Source of the DNA: Saturnia japonica
Taxonomy: Eukaryota; Arthropoda; Insecta; Lepidoptera; Saturniidae
Reading direction: 5' to 3'
Length of the DNA: 64,000 bases
Assembly: GCA_033032175.1 (NCBI GenBank)
Contig: CM065318.1
Coordinates: forward strand, 13,330,001 to 13,394,000
Program-made: the position numbers and the translations under genes
Part shown: positions 1 to 12,509 of the stretch, piece by piece
How the letters are laid out: each line of letters opens with the position of its first letter
Numbering within the stretch: position 1 is the first letter of the stretch
Notes under the pieces: model-generated
Told to the model about the DNA's origin: nothing
Database searches by the model: none
The model's input: the letters and a program-made list of their open reading frames with translations, nothing else

Positions 1-22
1 GATGGACTTTTTAATTTTCTAG

Positions 23-3000
23 GTCAAAGATGAACTCGGACCCACGAATCAGCTGACGCGTCTTGTCGTTAACTTGGATGGAGTACATCCGGATGATGCG
101 TTCTCGACGGTGCCTTACGAGAAGGGTTCGTTGTTTTTAAGGTACCTGGAGAATCTTGTCGGTGGACCTGGTTAGTATTGTCAGTATATGTGTTTCGTAG
201 TTTAAAACTTATTTTGTCATTTTACGGTTTATTAAAAAACAATTGAAAACATTTCATTTTTATGAAATATTATATATGTCTTTTAAATATTAATTGTATA
301 TTAGTGTATTATTGCAGTAGTATTACAACAGTATTACTTGATCCTTGCGTGTTGAATTTTAAAACTTCACTCTACATAATATGTAGTAGAATCATTATAG
401 GCAGAGATAATTAATAAATTGCACAAATTTTTTGTTACTTTAAATTTAATTGGGTCAATCAACTAATATACCCACACTTAGCACAGGTTGGATAGGTTTT
501 TTTTTTCGAAAAATAAATTTAACATTTCGTTTGTTCTGATCAAAAAGCACCGTCGCGCCTCTGCAAAATGAAGTGACAAAAAAAATTCTGACAAAATTTT
601 TGAAGGTAACTCAGTATACGCATTTTGTAAGGAACATGAAAGATATTTATTTGTAAAAGTGTTTTGTGTCATTGCCATGTTGTTACACACAATAAACTAT
701 GTCATGCTATATTAAAAAAAAACTGCAATTGACAAGTAAAAGTTAATATGGTATGTTGGTTACTAAAAGTTCACAAGTTAATATGGTCCTTGGACAAGAA
801 TATTTCGTATGTTGAGTTAGCATAAAGTTTCATAGAAACAAAAAAAATTTTTTTTTGAGTATTTTATCAAGTTTCCCGCAGTATCTTAGATACAATTGTA
901 ATATTACTTTTGTGTATGACTATTTTCAATTAGAACATAATAGGGAAATCAAAGTTTAGGTAAAATAGTTGATTGATCCGATTATAGAAAACCGAAAAGT
1001 AACTAAATTATCGCGATTCTCTTATATTATAACATTTTTAAATGAATAATTACTTAAAAGTAATTCATATATGAAATATATATTTTCAATACATATTTAA
1101 TTTTTTTTATCACAGAGGTATTTGACGATTTCCTCCGTTCATACTTGGTAAAATTCAGCAAGAAATCACTGGACACTGATCAATTCAAGGCGTATTTACT
1201 CGACTACTTCAAGGACAGTGAACAGCTGAAAACTGTTGACTGGGATTCATGGTTATACAAGAGCGGCATGCCTCCAGTTATACCTGAGTAAGGAAATCAA
1301 TATTTATATGTATGCAACATATCATAATCATTGCATTAGCAATTCATTTATTTTATCTATACTAATATTAAAATGCTCAAGTGTTTTTTTATTTGAAAGC
1401 GCTAATCTTTGTGGTAAGTAGGGTTTCCGGAGCTCCTTGAGTTAGGGGGTTCAAAGTCGACAATGCGCTGGTGATACGTATGGTATTCCAAGCTTCCATA
1501 GATTACGGTAGCCGCTTACCATCAGGCGGGCCGTATGCTTGTTTAAATATTTACATGAACGGTACACGTGAACAATACGCCACGCTGGCTATGACGCCTT
1601 ATCCCAACGCTACTTAATTAATACGCATGCGCACACTGTATAATGTATTCTATCTCAGGCTAAATCCTATAGATAGATTTGTTTGTCTCTTTTCACCGAA
1701 TTTCAAATCACAAAGATGCTAAAGAAGTTTTAACTTGAAAAAAAGAGGTAACACAATCCATTAATTTTTTTTCTTTCTTTCAATAGTTACGACACATCTA
1801 TGACGAAAGCAATAACTGCACTAGTTTCAAAAATAAAACAAGGGAACATAACTATAGGACGGGATGACGTTAAATCCTTCACTCCGCATCAGATGATTAA
1901 TTTACTGCAAGAGCTTATAGACAGTCCGCCGCTACCACTAGACACGCTGCGGACGTTGGGCGCTCTGTACCAAGTTGATTCAAGCAAAAACAGTGAACTA
2001 AAGTACAGGTAATGATCATAATGCAGTGGTAGAAAGCTCTAATGTTTCCCTTGAGAAGAGGATGCGATTTTGTCTCCTTTATTCAGTTTTCACATTTCGA
2101 GAGTTTAATGTCTTTTCACAAAACATCTCAATAGGTATTATTAACTCGTAGGGTTTTACGATTAGTTCCGATTGGTGACTTCACTGTTTTAAAAACACTG
2201 TACGAATTATTAAACCAGATAAGATTGTATCAGATATTATTCAAATGTGTGAACCGATTAATGGAGACAAATTCGCACCTCTCGTGAGCCAACCAAAGCG
2301 TTCTTTTTTTATTGCTTTTGTTCGCCGTAGGTACTTTTATAGTTTTCTGAATTATGTAATGATAATAGTAAATGATCGGGTATGTTGAATAACACAAAAT
2401 ATTTCAATCGTACTAATAATATAATAAATGTGAAAGTGTGTAGGTTTAGATGTTTGGATGTTTGTTACTCAATCACGCAAAAACGGCTGAGCGGATTTGA
2501 ATGAAATTTGGCAGACAGATAGTCTATGACCTGGAATAACACATAGGGTACTTTTTATCCCGGTAAAAGTCATAGTTTAACCAGTGTTATCCTACAAATA
2601 TAATAAATGTAAAGTCTGTATGTTTGTTGTTTGTACTGTTGTAAGTTTACCATACCATACAAACAGTGATAAACCCATGTATGATTTTCTTTTGCTTCCT
2701 CGTGTTCCGAAATCAGCCGGTGCATATACAGTAATATAGCGGGGTGATAGGGGGGATCGCGTCCACCATACACATAGTGACAATCCCATCCATGATTTTC
2801 TTTTGGCTTGTCGTGTTCCGAGATCTATCTGTGTATATCCAATAATACGCAGACAAAGTCGCGGGTACCAGCTAGTTACTAAATAAAAACCATTAATTGA
2901 GTGTTTAAAATCTTATGATTCAAATAATTGTACTGTAAAATAAATTACCATATATTTACCGCACAACACTACAAAAATAAATGTAGCATCATTATTTTCA

Positions 3001-4123
3001 AGTTTGACATTAGTATTTGTCAATTTACTCAGTGGGAATAAAAACGGAGTATAGCAACACATGAAATGTCATTTTACTCCATGGGAATTAAAACCGCACT
3101 ATAGAGGATCGAATTCGCAACCTTATGAATTAACATAGGGCTTTATATGTAATACTAGTTATGCCAGTGGCTGCGCTCGTTTGAACTACAGAATGCCGTC
3201 GATCTGGCAAAGGCGCAAAAAAATGCATAGTTTGAAAAAAATATGTCCATATTTGAAATTGTGTCAACATATTTAATTTTCATATTTAGGCGCATGAGGT
3301 TACGACTGTTGCCAAATGGCAAAGCTACCGAATTTTCCTGGGATAGCTGATCTGCCACTATAAGCCAAAAAAATTTTTAACATGAAAAAAATAAAAACGT
3401 TATATCCTTCAATTCTGTCGAAAGTTTTTAGGGTGGGCATTGCCACGCATGATTTTTTTATGATGCGCATTATATATAAATGTGTGTATATATGCAGAGT
3501 TTATCTTTATTATGTTAAGTGAGCAATTCTTGTATATATATATATAATATATATTTAAGTAATTGGTTTCTCAGAAACGGCTCCAACAATTTCGATGAAA
3601 CTTTGCATTTATATAATGTTTTACAATCCAAGTTTACGTAGATAGGTGTTTTTATTTTTTTTGTCTATAGGGCACATGGTTGAGTAAAATTAATTAAAAA
3701 AAAAAAACTTAAATCATATCAGATCCACCATTAATAGTTACAGACTTAAACGCATGCACTGGACCTCAACTAAAAATAAAAACCCGTATTTAATTTGTAA
3801 ATAACCTTTATATTGTCTAGTTTATTGACAGTGTATAAAGTTCATTTTTGACTGACTATATCAAATATGAAAATACAAAAATGTTTTAAATCTTTTATAG
3901 ATGGCTACGATTGTGCGTTAGGAGTATGGATCTTACGAAACTGAGCGAAGTGTTTGACTTCGTAAATCAACAAGGCCGGATGAAGTTCGTGCGACCGCTA
4001 TATCGGGATCTCTACGCGTGGGAAGAAGTTAGACAACAGGCCATAGACAATTTCCTCAAGAACGAACCTTATATGATGCATGTGTCGGCGTATACGTTGA
4101 GAAAGGACTTACACTTGAATTAA
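23..4123 (+). CDS. LTA4H-like: Leukotriene A-4 hydrolase-like aminopeptidase (M1 family), C-terminal four exons
   Basis: Partial gene; the 5' exons, including the HExxH zinc site, lie off the left edge. Coding exons are 23-170, 1116-1287, 1787-2008 and 3901-4123. All have AG/GT borders and matching phases, and the stop is TAA at 4121-4123. The reading continues from the PYEKG segment through GGPEVFDDFL and [12 protein letters not shown] to the C-terminal helical domain, which ends KDLHLN. From knowledge of the family, mammalian LTA4H is a cytosolic bifunctional epoxide hydrolase and aminopeptidase; insect members are presumably peptidases. Compared with the human protein as recalled, the peptidase tyrosine of PYEKG (Tyr383) is kept. 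The residue at the Tyr378 position is Phe (DDAFSTVPY). The GRMKF carboxylate-binding Arg/Lys pair is kept. Identification is secure; whether it hydrolyses an epoxide is not shown. Confidence 0.93.
1356..1650 (+). repeat. Intron 2 repeat mosaic: Helitron 5' terminus and a LINE/SINE-type 3' tail
   Basis: At 1356 an A|TC start followed by TATACTAATATTAAAA has the form of a lepidopteran Helitron 5' end. It is followed at 1420-1560 by a mosaic ending in a GCCGTATGCTTGTTT motif. That motif recurs near 18945, so this is dispersed repeat sequence in an intron of the LTA4H-like gene. Boundaries are approximate. Confidence 0.5.
2408..2875 (+). mobile_element. Non-autonomous Helitron-type element, subfamily 2
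   Basis: The element lies in intron 3 of the LTA4H-like gene. It begins with TC preceded by A and ends with CTAG followed by T, the Helitron insertion signature. Its start is TCGTACTAATAATATAATAA and its end is GCGGGTACCAGCTAG. The interior carries the GCGGATTTGAATGAAATTTG type motif common in lepidopteran repeats. It has no coding capacity. The interior differs from the 39595-40092 family, so it is a separate subfamily. Confidence 0.62.
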
Positions 4124-6157
4124 TAAATCAAATGATTCTATCACTATAATATTGTGGTTTTAGGGGTCATTATATGTCATAAGTTTTTATTTTACCTTGG
4201 TCACACTAATACGTTTAAAAGAATAACAAAAAAGTATCGTAACTTATGTGTAGTATCTTATGAAGCATTTTTGTTCCCAGTGTTTGTATAATCAATAATA
4301 TAATATAAAAATTTTGTTTTAATTTCTTAACAATCACTATTTACATAATATAGCAGCTTTATTTCTGCATATTAAAAATTAATAACAAACAAAATGGAAT
4401 AGAAATTATTTTTTTTTTTTTGTAAGGGTATATCTAGCTTGTACGGCCACTACCAGTCAGACTTTTATTATGAGATCATTGCTGCATTTGTTAAAACTGT
4501 AAAACATTGAATTATTGCTATCATAACTTTGATAATATATATTTTAAAAATGACGATTTACAATAAATAAACATTGAATGAATGCTGTATAGTTTCAATT
4601 GTATATTTACATCTCCCTCGCTTCTGTCACACAGTTTAAGTAGGTACCAAAAACCATACATTTTACATATATTAAATGTTTACAACCAACAAAACCGGTA
4701 ATTGGATAAAAGTAGTTCTGGCAACATGGGTCTGATAGTAAAGTAGCTCTATCTGAATTTTGATCTACCATGTAGTGGATTCATTTTATATTATACGTTA
4801 TTTAGTTCTGTTACGTAATATAGATGATGGCATTTTGCGTGATATACTTATGTGCAAGTGCATTGTACATAATAACTATATATATAAATACCTATGCCTT
4901 TTCAGCACTGAAGGCGGATTAAGGGGCTTGCTCTTAATTATTTAGTTTTATTATTTTTATATAGGTGCGCTTATTACTATTTTTGGACTACAAAATACAC
5001 ATTTATCTAGAAAAATAGTGTCATCCGCGTGGAAGTCTTACAAATATTTAACTTATATTTATTTTTGTCTCTCTAGCAGTGATGCTTTTAAAGTAACACC
5101 TATAAAAGGTCTCCCACCTGAGAGTTCCCCCAATTTTATATTTTCATGCTGTTTTTATTTTAAAATTCTTGGAATCACGGGTAAAGTGAGTAGGCTATCT
5201 GGTAGTATTGATTTTCAATTTCTACAAAATCATCCTTGACAGTTCTAACATGGGAACCACCATTTTATTAGAGCTGTTTGAAGATTAAAACAATTAATAC
5301 AAGTTTGGCTTAAATTAGGCGTATCCAGTGGCCTTAAAAAAGATATACAACCATGTTGCCAGATGACTACATTTAAAATTTTTTTCGTAACATTTGACCC
5401 TCATGTAACATACTTTAAGTAACTTTGGTAATTTAAGAAATTTCATTACTTTGAAGGATTTAGACATTTATTAAATAAATTAAATTTGATACTGTAACCA
5501 TCTAACAAACACGTCCAACTTAGTTACTATTAGTCTCTCAAAGAGAAAAAATAAATACATTTTGACAAAAATAAATCTCACAATTTTTTTGTTAAAGCTT
5601 GGTTTTACTTAAACGTAAAGTGACTTCTTTGTACTTAAAAAATGAGCGGATTCTCGTATATATCATTTGGTAACTAAATTTTATAACGTGTATTTGTCAC
5701 ACTTGACATTTGCAAAATTGCCTACATAGGAAGAAAGCTAAAATAAAATAAAAACGAAAACTTTGTAAAATACAGAAAGAATTCGACAATTGTAATTATC
5801 TCTATTTCAAATGAGGAGGAATATGGTTTACTTACAAAGAGTGAATATACATGAATTTTTATTAAGTAATATTTGAATTTAAAGTTATATAAACATAGAA
5901 TACAAACAACATTTTATTTTATTGATATTTGAAATTATTTTACGTCCATATAATGTATCCATAAATAAGATTTACGATTGCAATAAAACTGCTTTTCTTG
6001 ATTTTTTAAATTATGAAACACAATTTATCAAACAATTTTTTTTTAATCTTATGCGGTTCACAATTGACGTAGTTATCAAGTAATATATACACGCAAAAAA
6101 AATTGAGAATTCTCTCCTTTTTAGGTTAGCTAAAATTGGCTAATCCGTCTCAATAAC
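4124..6157. other. AT-rich intergenic stretch between the LTA4H-like gene and mRpL13
   Basis: No ORF with protein-like composition, no RNA gene and no CpG-rich patch was seen. Around 5240-5275 there is a degraded copy of the repeat bearing the CTTGTTAGAG-type hairpin motif found at 45111 and 55140. The rest is unrecognised AT-rich sequence. Confidence 0.5.
4562..4567 (+). promoter_or_regulatory. Candidate poly(A) signal for the LTA4H-like gene
   Basis: AATAAA lies about 440 bp past the stop codon. Another AATAAA overlaps the stop itself at 4122-4127, and weaker AATATA-type variants lie near 4290. Which is used cannot be told from the sequence. Confidence 0.35.
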
Positions 6158-6672
6158 TATATACAATTAATAAAATTGAAGTAACTGTTTGTAATGTCAA
6201 AATAACAGTTTTTTTTCTAAATTCATATGAAAGTATATACGATACATATAACAAAAAGCCCATTTTTTAAATTTTTGTTTGTCTGTCTGTCTGTTTGTTC
6301 TGGATAATCTCCGAAACGGTTGGACCGATTTTGACGGGACTTTCACTTATAGATAGATAGATGATATAGGGAGTAACTTAGGCTACTTTTATTATAGAAA
6401 AAGAATTAGGTTTCCGCACAAATAGAAAAATCTGGTCATGGTGAATCAATTCGGGCGCTTAAATGGCTTATGTTGAGTAAACCATAAGCGATTAATGTAG
6501 GACATAATCATAGGCATTAAAAAGACCTACAAAAAAGTCCGGGAGAGTATACATCTGTCTTCTAAGGAACATCCACAATAAGCATTTTTGTCTTTAAAAT
6601 AGCCGGGAGCGGGGAGCAAGATTCGTGCGGGCATTCTGTAGTCCACGTAAGCGAACTCACGGGCACAGCTAG
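6158..6672 (+). mobile_element. Non-autonomous Helitron, family 1
   Basis: Same family as 39595-40092 and 57001-57460: a start region reading TATACAATTAATAAAATTGA, an internal GTCTGTCTGTCTGTTTGTTC tract, a TCCGAAACGGTTGGACCGAT box, and a 3' end GGGCACAGCTAG followed by T. The first bases are altered (ACTATATAC instead of TCTATAC), so the left limit is approximate. It sits about 200 bp upstream of the mRpL13 start codon. It has no coding capacity and would need a Rep/helicase supplied elsewhere. Confidence 0.7.
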
Positions 6673-6870
6673 TCAATACTAAGAAGGTTGGAACAATTAA
6701 TTCCAGGAAACGAAACGTAACTTTCGACTCAACGGCTCTAGTAACACTAAATATAACCTATTTCGCACCGTTTAAATTAAGTTAAAATAAATAAACCAAA
6801 TAATTATCGTCTATAACTATATTTCTTTGTTCAATAGATTCCAATAGATTGTTCAGTATTGTTGAATTCC

Positions 6871-9800
6871 ATGTCAGCAGCTAAAAGGGTACAGGTACGT
6901 TTAAACATTAGTTTATATCGCATCTAAAAGTACATATTGTATGGAAATATATAATTTTTTATTTTATTTATTACAGCAATGGGCGACTTTTGCCCGCACT
7001 TGGCATATATTCGATTGCAAATGGCAAGATCCCTATGAATCTGCACAGATAATAAAAAAGTACTTGATGGGGCTACATAAACCTATATATCACCCAATGA
7101 ATGATTGTGGAGACGTAGTGGTATGTATAAATAGCAGAGAAATTGCATTAAGAGGTGACCAGTGGAGAAAGAATGCTTACTTCCACCACACAGGCTATCC
7201 CGGAGGAGCATCTTGGACATTGGCATGGGAGCTTCACAATAAGAACCCTACTATGGTTAGTTACTGTTAAAACTTATATTTACAGTGGTATTCGGTTATA
7301 ACGACGATAAGGGTCCACTATAATTCCGTCGCTATTTTCGGAAGTCGTTATATACATTTTTAGAAAGTAGAGGTGTTGTTATATTAGGATAATATTTTGG
7401 TATTCCTAATATGAAATATATTAGTTAACTCATATTAGGTTACCGTACCTATTATTTGGTATTAATCAAATAATAGTAACCGATTCAATATTCGCTATTC
7501 GCTACCTACTTAAATCCAATACTGATATTAAGCATATCTATTCTCTATACTTAAAGAATGTGAGTATGAAATAAAATATTGTTGTGAATATTTATTATTA
7601 TTATCCGTATGCTTATTATATAATGTAAATGGAAAAGTGAGTCAATTTTCTTTCATATTATTAAACTAGCTGTGCCTGCGGCTTTGCTCATGTGGACTAC
7701 AGAATACCTGTGTGAATCTTGCTCCCCTGCTCCAGGCTATTTTAAAGACAATAATGCTTATTGTGGGTGTTCCTTAGAAGATAGATGTATACTCTCCTTG
7801 ACTTTTTTGTAGGTATTTTAATGTCTATAATTATTTAGTACTTTAATTTGCTATCTCTTTTAATTTACTCAGCATAAGCCATTTTAAGCACCCAAATTGA
7901 TTCACCGTGACCAGTTGTTTTATATTTATTTTAATATGCATTTAGTAAAAAAAAAAAATGTTATTTTGACATTACAAACAGACACTTCAATTTTATTCAT
8001 TGTATAGATAACGGACTGTCATTAAAGTCAAAATCTTTGGTATATTAAAGTATATTATGTTAAAAAATATCACTATGTTATGTACTACAATTATAGATTT
8101 TTATATATTATGTCCATTAAAAAGTCAATCAATTGATTTTTTAGTTGATTCTAAACACAATATAATAAATATTTACATTTGAAATTCTCAAAAATATATA
8201 GATACAATAAAATGTATGCAATCGCAGCTAGTTACAAGGAACTGAAGGAACCGTTAATATAATACGAAATACCATGAGATACCTAATACAAAAATTTAAA
8301 TGCCTAATATGGTGATTCTGTTCTCATTGCTTGCTTACTGTGTTACCAACCCATGCAGTTTTCATATGAAGCCCGAAGTGTATAAATCATTATTAGTATG
8401 TATGTAAGACATTAGTCTTTACTATACATACCTAGCTGCGCATACAATAAGCCAGCAGCCAGCCAGCCAGCGGTCGTTTCTGTATGAAGTATTAAATCAT
8501 GTAGTTATCTCGCTTACTCGCAAGACGCGCGCCCCTATAGCGAACAAAGAGAGGTACTTTGCAGTGACACGCCATGCGGATCGTGAATCGCGTGCCTATT
8601 ATTTGACTAATATTTGCTAACCTATTATTCTGTATTGGTGTATCATAATATATTAGTTCATGGCGCGTATTATAATCCCTGTATCTATTACGAATATATT
8701 CGTTACATCTCTAGTAGAAAGAAAGCAAGCAAGAAAAAATACAATATTGCCAGACAATACAGCCTCACAGTGCACATATACCTACCGCCTAATGTATACT
8801 TAATAATACCGTATACATTTTATACATGGGTATTTTTTTTAAGTCTAATATTACATTGTTTCAGCTTAGAATCCTATGCTATCCTACCAAATTTAACTTT
8901 TATAAACAAAAGCTTAATATTATTGCAACAGCTAACAATCTGTGGATGTAAAAAAAAAGATAAGAAAGCTTTTGATTACATGAATGAACCTTTGTGTTTG
9001 TTTGTTGACTCCTTCTTTGTGTAGACTCAGTTGCCATATCTGCAAGAAGTTTCTAGGAACTTGTTAAAAATGGTTATACCCAAAATTGACATGACATCCA
9101 AAGTTACTATAACCAAATTATTTTGCTCTACTATGTTAGGTTACCATTTTTTTTAACATGGAGGAATCCGTCATGGGTACAGGGGGACGAGTGGTTATGT
9201 GAGACTCCTACTCACTAAAACTCCATGGTGTACCATACGCCACCTCGATGGGGCGACGCGGGAACTGCAGGTAGCATACTACCGCGTCTCCCCGGCGGCC
9301 GGCCCGGCAATACCGGGTCCCGGCCTAAATAGGAGACAGTTCAGTACACCCTTGCTGTCGAGATGACGTCCTCGCAGAAGGAGACCGTCACATGCCACGA
9401 CTTCTCACTGTCGAGCATGGCTCTCACCACACCGAGGCCCATGAAAAAGTAAGGCCTCGGTCTTCTCAGCCGCCACCCAGAGGCCCAACGACTATATGCA
9501 CCCGACTACGAAAGCTGCGCCCTCTATAGCTAGGCGCGCCACCTATCCCCAGCTCCCCCCTAAGCCACGGCTAGGGTGTCGTCCGCGTAACTAATTATGC
9601 GCGTCCTCGAAGGGAGCGCAACGCGGAGCACACAGCCGTAGTGTTAGGTTACCAGCAATTAGTTATCCTATTCTATGTCAACTAGGGTCTTTCCACTTTG
9701 ATTTAATTTTCAAATGAAATTCAGGACTATACAAATAAATAAAAATAATGAATTGTATTAAATTTATGTGAACGTAAAGGTAGTTTAACAAAATGAAATA

Positions 9801-10567
9801 GATACAGCTGGTTCTCATTAGCAGTGTCAGATGACCTTATTTCTTTTTGTGAGAGCATATTTGTAGAAATTTCTATTTCTTATTTCTGCTTAGAGATATG
9901 TATATTGAACAGTTATACTGTGAAATTTTATAAATAGCAACTTTGCAAATGTTATTACTGCAATTAACTTAATTGAGTCATATAAAATCAAAAGTGTTAA
10001 AGTAGTTCTGACCGATAACTAGCGATACTAAAATGCTAATTTAAATCTGGATTGGCGACAGATTTTCAACTTGAGCTAGCCATGTGGGCATTAGAAAATG
10101 CGCTACAAGTATGCTATGGTTTCATTACCATTTTTCCTTCATTAAAAGCTCTCTGGCTAAATGCTGGAATTCGAATTTACATTGATTGACGCTGTGCCTG
10201 TACACACTACCATCATTGAAAGCTGGAAAACTTATAATTTTTAGGTATATCAAACCTTCTGTAGATAATGAAAAAAATATGGCTTGTATTTATGGGTTTA
10301 CAATTTTTTTATTTCTCTATATTTTTGTTTTAGATTATCAAGAAATCAGTATACAGAGCATTGACTGGAAATTTACAGAGACGACACACCATGGAACGGC
10401 TCTTTATTTATCACAATGATCAGGTCCCTGAAGATGTTATGCAAAATATTACCAATCAAATTAGGCAGATACGCTTAGTTCCCACAAGGCTGGACCACAT
10501 CCCAGAAGAAGAAGTTAAAAAGTATCCTAAAGTTATGGAATATCCTGAAGAATATGTACTTAAATAA
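6871..10567 (+). CDS. mRpL13: Large ribosomal subunit protein uL13m (mitochondrial L13)
   Basis: Complete gene with coding exons 6871-6894, 6977-7255 and 10334-10567, phase 0 at both junctions with good AG/GT borders. The product is 178 residues, the usual length of metazoan mitochondrial L13. It opens MSAAKRVQQWATFARTWHIF, runs through the uL13 fold (YHPMNDCGDVVVCIN, KNAYFHHTGYPGG) and ends EEYVLK. It is a structural protein of the 39S mitoribosomal large subunit and acts in the mitochondrial matrix. The first exon is only eight codons long. Intron 2 (about 3.1 kb) contains a Helitron, an antisense LINE relic and other repeats. A poly(A) signal AATAAA lies at 10606-10611. Confidence 0.95.
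7284..7480. repeat. Possible pogo/Tigger-type element end
   Basis: CAGTGGTATTCGGTTATAAC followed by a self-complementary stretch built around TATAACGAC and GTCGTTATA resembles the ends of the element at 16335-16997 (CAGTGTAAACTCTTTATAAC). No matching far terminus was found, so it may be a fragment. It lies in mRpL13 intron 2, 30 bp after exon 2. Confidence 0.35.
7676..8008 (-). mobile_element. Non-autonomous Helitron, family 1, internally shortened
   Basis: On the plus strand it starts CTAGCTGTGCCTGCGGC after A and ends TTGTATAGA before T, the reverse of A|TC...CTAG|T. It is 333 bp against about 500 bp for sister copies; the block carrying the GTCTGTCTG tract is missing. It lies in mRpL13 intron 2. 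Confidence 0.68.
9190..9650 (-). pseudogene. Non-LTR retrotransposon reverse-transcriptase relic
   Basis: A GC-rich island inside an AT-rich intron. Read on the minus strand, 9600-9550 gives TRIISYADDTLAVA followed by a stop. YADD is the reverse-transcriptase active-site box, and this context resembles R1-clade LINEs as recalled. Flanking minus-strand sequence keeps the bias of a former ORF but is broken by stops. It is a dead antisense insertion in mRpL13 intron 2. Confidence 0.72.
10065..10145 (+). repeat. Dispersed repeat fragment with the GCTATGGTTTCAT motif
   Basis: The segment ending TATGCTATGGTTTCATTACC is shared with 31365-31515 (same strand) and, inverted, with 54770-54810 and 56615-56650. 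This points to a short interspersed repeat family. Its ends are not defined. Confidence 0.5.
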
Positions 10568-10792
10568 ATATTTGCTTTAATAGTGTAAATAACATTTAGA
10601 ACAATAATAAATTAATGTAGTTATGAGCTTTTCTATTATTACCAGTGGATTTTAAATCCTTCCTCCACCCCGATCACCAGTTGTTGTGTAGGTATGTACA
10701 ACAGTTAATTTTAATTGGCAGGTAGTAAAAAACTGATGTGATCAAGGGGGCAGGCAGGCAGAAACTAATGTAATTTTTTTTACGTATTAAAC

Positions 10793-11110
10793 TTGACAAT
10801 TTATCTCTACATCACCTGATGGTAAGTAAGGTACAGTCCAAACACAACGGAGGCCGAAGGTGACATATTCCATCAACAGTAGTCGCCTTCATGCTTTCAT
10901 GCTGGAATGCCTCGTTTGAAGGACCCAATTTATAGGAAGGAGTGAAAACATTGACGAAAAATGTTCCACATCTTCACGGTTACCAAACGAAAGGTAGTGG
11001 TAACCTTTCCAGGGAAGGAAATTCCTTTCCTAATGACCACACCTTTTTACCATTTACCAGACATTGCCTGCTCTCAGAGCCGTTATAAAGTAATCTGAAG
11101 AAATAACAAA
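10793..11110 (-). repeat. LINE 3'-UTR-like dispersed repeat
   Basis: It starts with CACCTGATGGTAAGTAAGG and a stretch complementary to the GCCGTTGTGTTTGGACTGT-type tail seen in other copies. Related tails lie near 21285, 28820, 30210, 32400, 33700, 35690, 53815 and 61055. These are non-coding ends of lepidopteran non-LTR elements, diverged from each other. Confidence 0.5.
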
Positions 11111-11479
11111 AAACACTTAACAACTGTGTTTCTCAAACAATGCAGGTATATTTTCGTAAGCAACAATGCTCACATGCAATTGTTTTGTTTTATAACTTCA
11201 GATATTATGTAGGGAGTCAGAATATTGTTCTTCTCAAATTTGGGGAATGTGACTTAGATTATTGGGAAATTTGTACATTGACAACACTGTTAAACACGGG
11301 TACTTATCGGATTACTACAATGGTTGTGTTCGTAGCCCGGTTTTAATATGGTATTTACTCCATAAATATTCCGATTGTATTGTCTTAAGAGTGTTATATT
11401 TCATATCAGTGTTTTTTTTTATCGGTGACTAACAATGCGTTCTAGACACACGGCTGTGTATCACCAAGTTCGGTTGAAT

Positions 11480-11876
11480 TTTTTTTAAACGTGTTTGTGC
11501 TGCTGCTAATATAGCGATATTCTTATGAAATAAATTTCTTAAATCTAGTAATAAGACCAAAACTATTTGGCAAATAATAAATGAGGAAAAAATTATAAAA
11601 ATGATAAATCTAAACGTCGAGGGAGTACACATCTCAAACAGTTCAGTGGTATATAGCAACTCTTTTCCAAGATTATTTCACAAATATACCTTATGAAGTA
11701 ACCAAAAATACAATATCGTCACCCCATAATGCCGCATCACTTTTGGAAAAGCGGATTTCACCTTTAAATTCTAAATTTAATTTTAAATCTATCAGTGCGG
11801 GTGAAATTATAAAAGCTATTATACAATGAAACTTTAAAAATACTGAAGACTTTTGGGGAACGTCAGTAGTAGTAGT
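11480..11876 (+). pseudogene. Non-LTR retrotransposon fragment (endonuclease-RT linker region)
   Basis: With frame changes the plus strand reads pieces such as KSSNKTKTIWQIINEE, YFTNIPYEVTKNTISS, LLEKRISPLNSKFNFKSIS and NFKNTEDFWGTS. These resemble the region before the reverse-transcriptase core in jockey/CR1-like LINEs. It is on the same strand as the C-terminal fragment at 12510-13000. The RT core between them is missing and a Helitron-like segment takes its place. Confidence 0.6.
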
Positions 11877-12490
11877 TCAAAAAGTTTTTTGGTTGTTTGT
11901 TTGTTTTAACACGCTAATCTCTGAAACTACCAGACGGATTCGAAAAATTCTTTTTGCATATGATAGCTAGGACCCTCGAGAAGTAGTTATAGGCTATTTA
12001 AGATTAGATTGCATCTCTCAGATAGCCTTAAATTCTGATTTTTGTTACGTTAGTCGGAAGTTAAGACCCTTCCGAACTGCTTTAATCGCGTGCGCTGGCG
12101 TAATCGTTACTGATACGGAAATATAATATTCTACAATAATATTGGTCCTTAGTATATCTAAAAAAATTTAGCGATAGCTTAGGCGTATCTTTTATAAATA
12201 AGCCACAATAAGGTACTTGGGACAAAGATTTGTTGAAAATTAAAAAGTGATTTTTACGCATTATTTTTGGACATGGCAAAAGTTACTTCATCATGAAGAC
12301 AATTTTATGAAGTTAAATTTTATTCTTTACGTATGCTATTTGGATACATAGTTTAAGAGATAATGGAAAATTAAAATAATTTGTATTACGTGAAGAAAAT
12401 TATTATGATACACTACATGGGTGCGTTGGTGCCACGGCGCGGTGTTTGTCGGATAAAATTAACACGGGTGAAACCGTGGGGCACAGCTAG
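11877..12490 (+). mobile_element. Helitron-like segment with CCGTGGGGCACAGCTAG end
   Basis: The 3' end GGGGCACAGCTAG is followed by T, and the interior carries a CTGAAACTACCAGACGGATT box analogous to the family 1 Helitron box. The same 3' end occurs at 50007 (plus) and 35618 (minus). The 5' limit is placed where LINE similarity stops and is uncertain. Confidence 0.5.
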
Positions 12491-12509
12491 TATCAAAATA
12501 GAATAGAAT

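Noticed and set aside
8614..9024. 136-codon plus-strand ORF in mRpL13 intron 2
   Set aside because: Tyr/Ile/Phe/Lys-rich, as expected from AT-rich non-coding DNA. No domain, no splice support, and it lies inside an intron of a secure gene.
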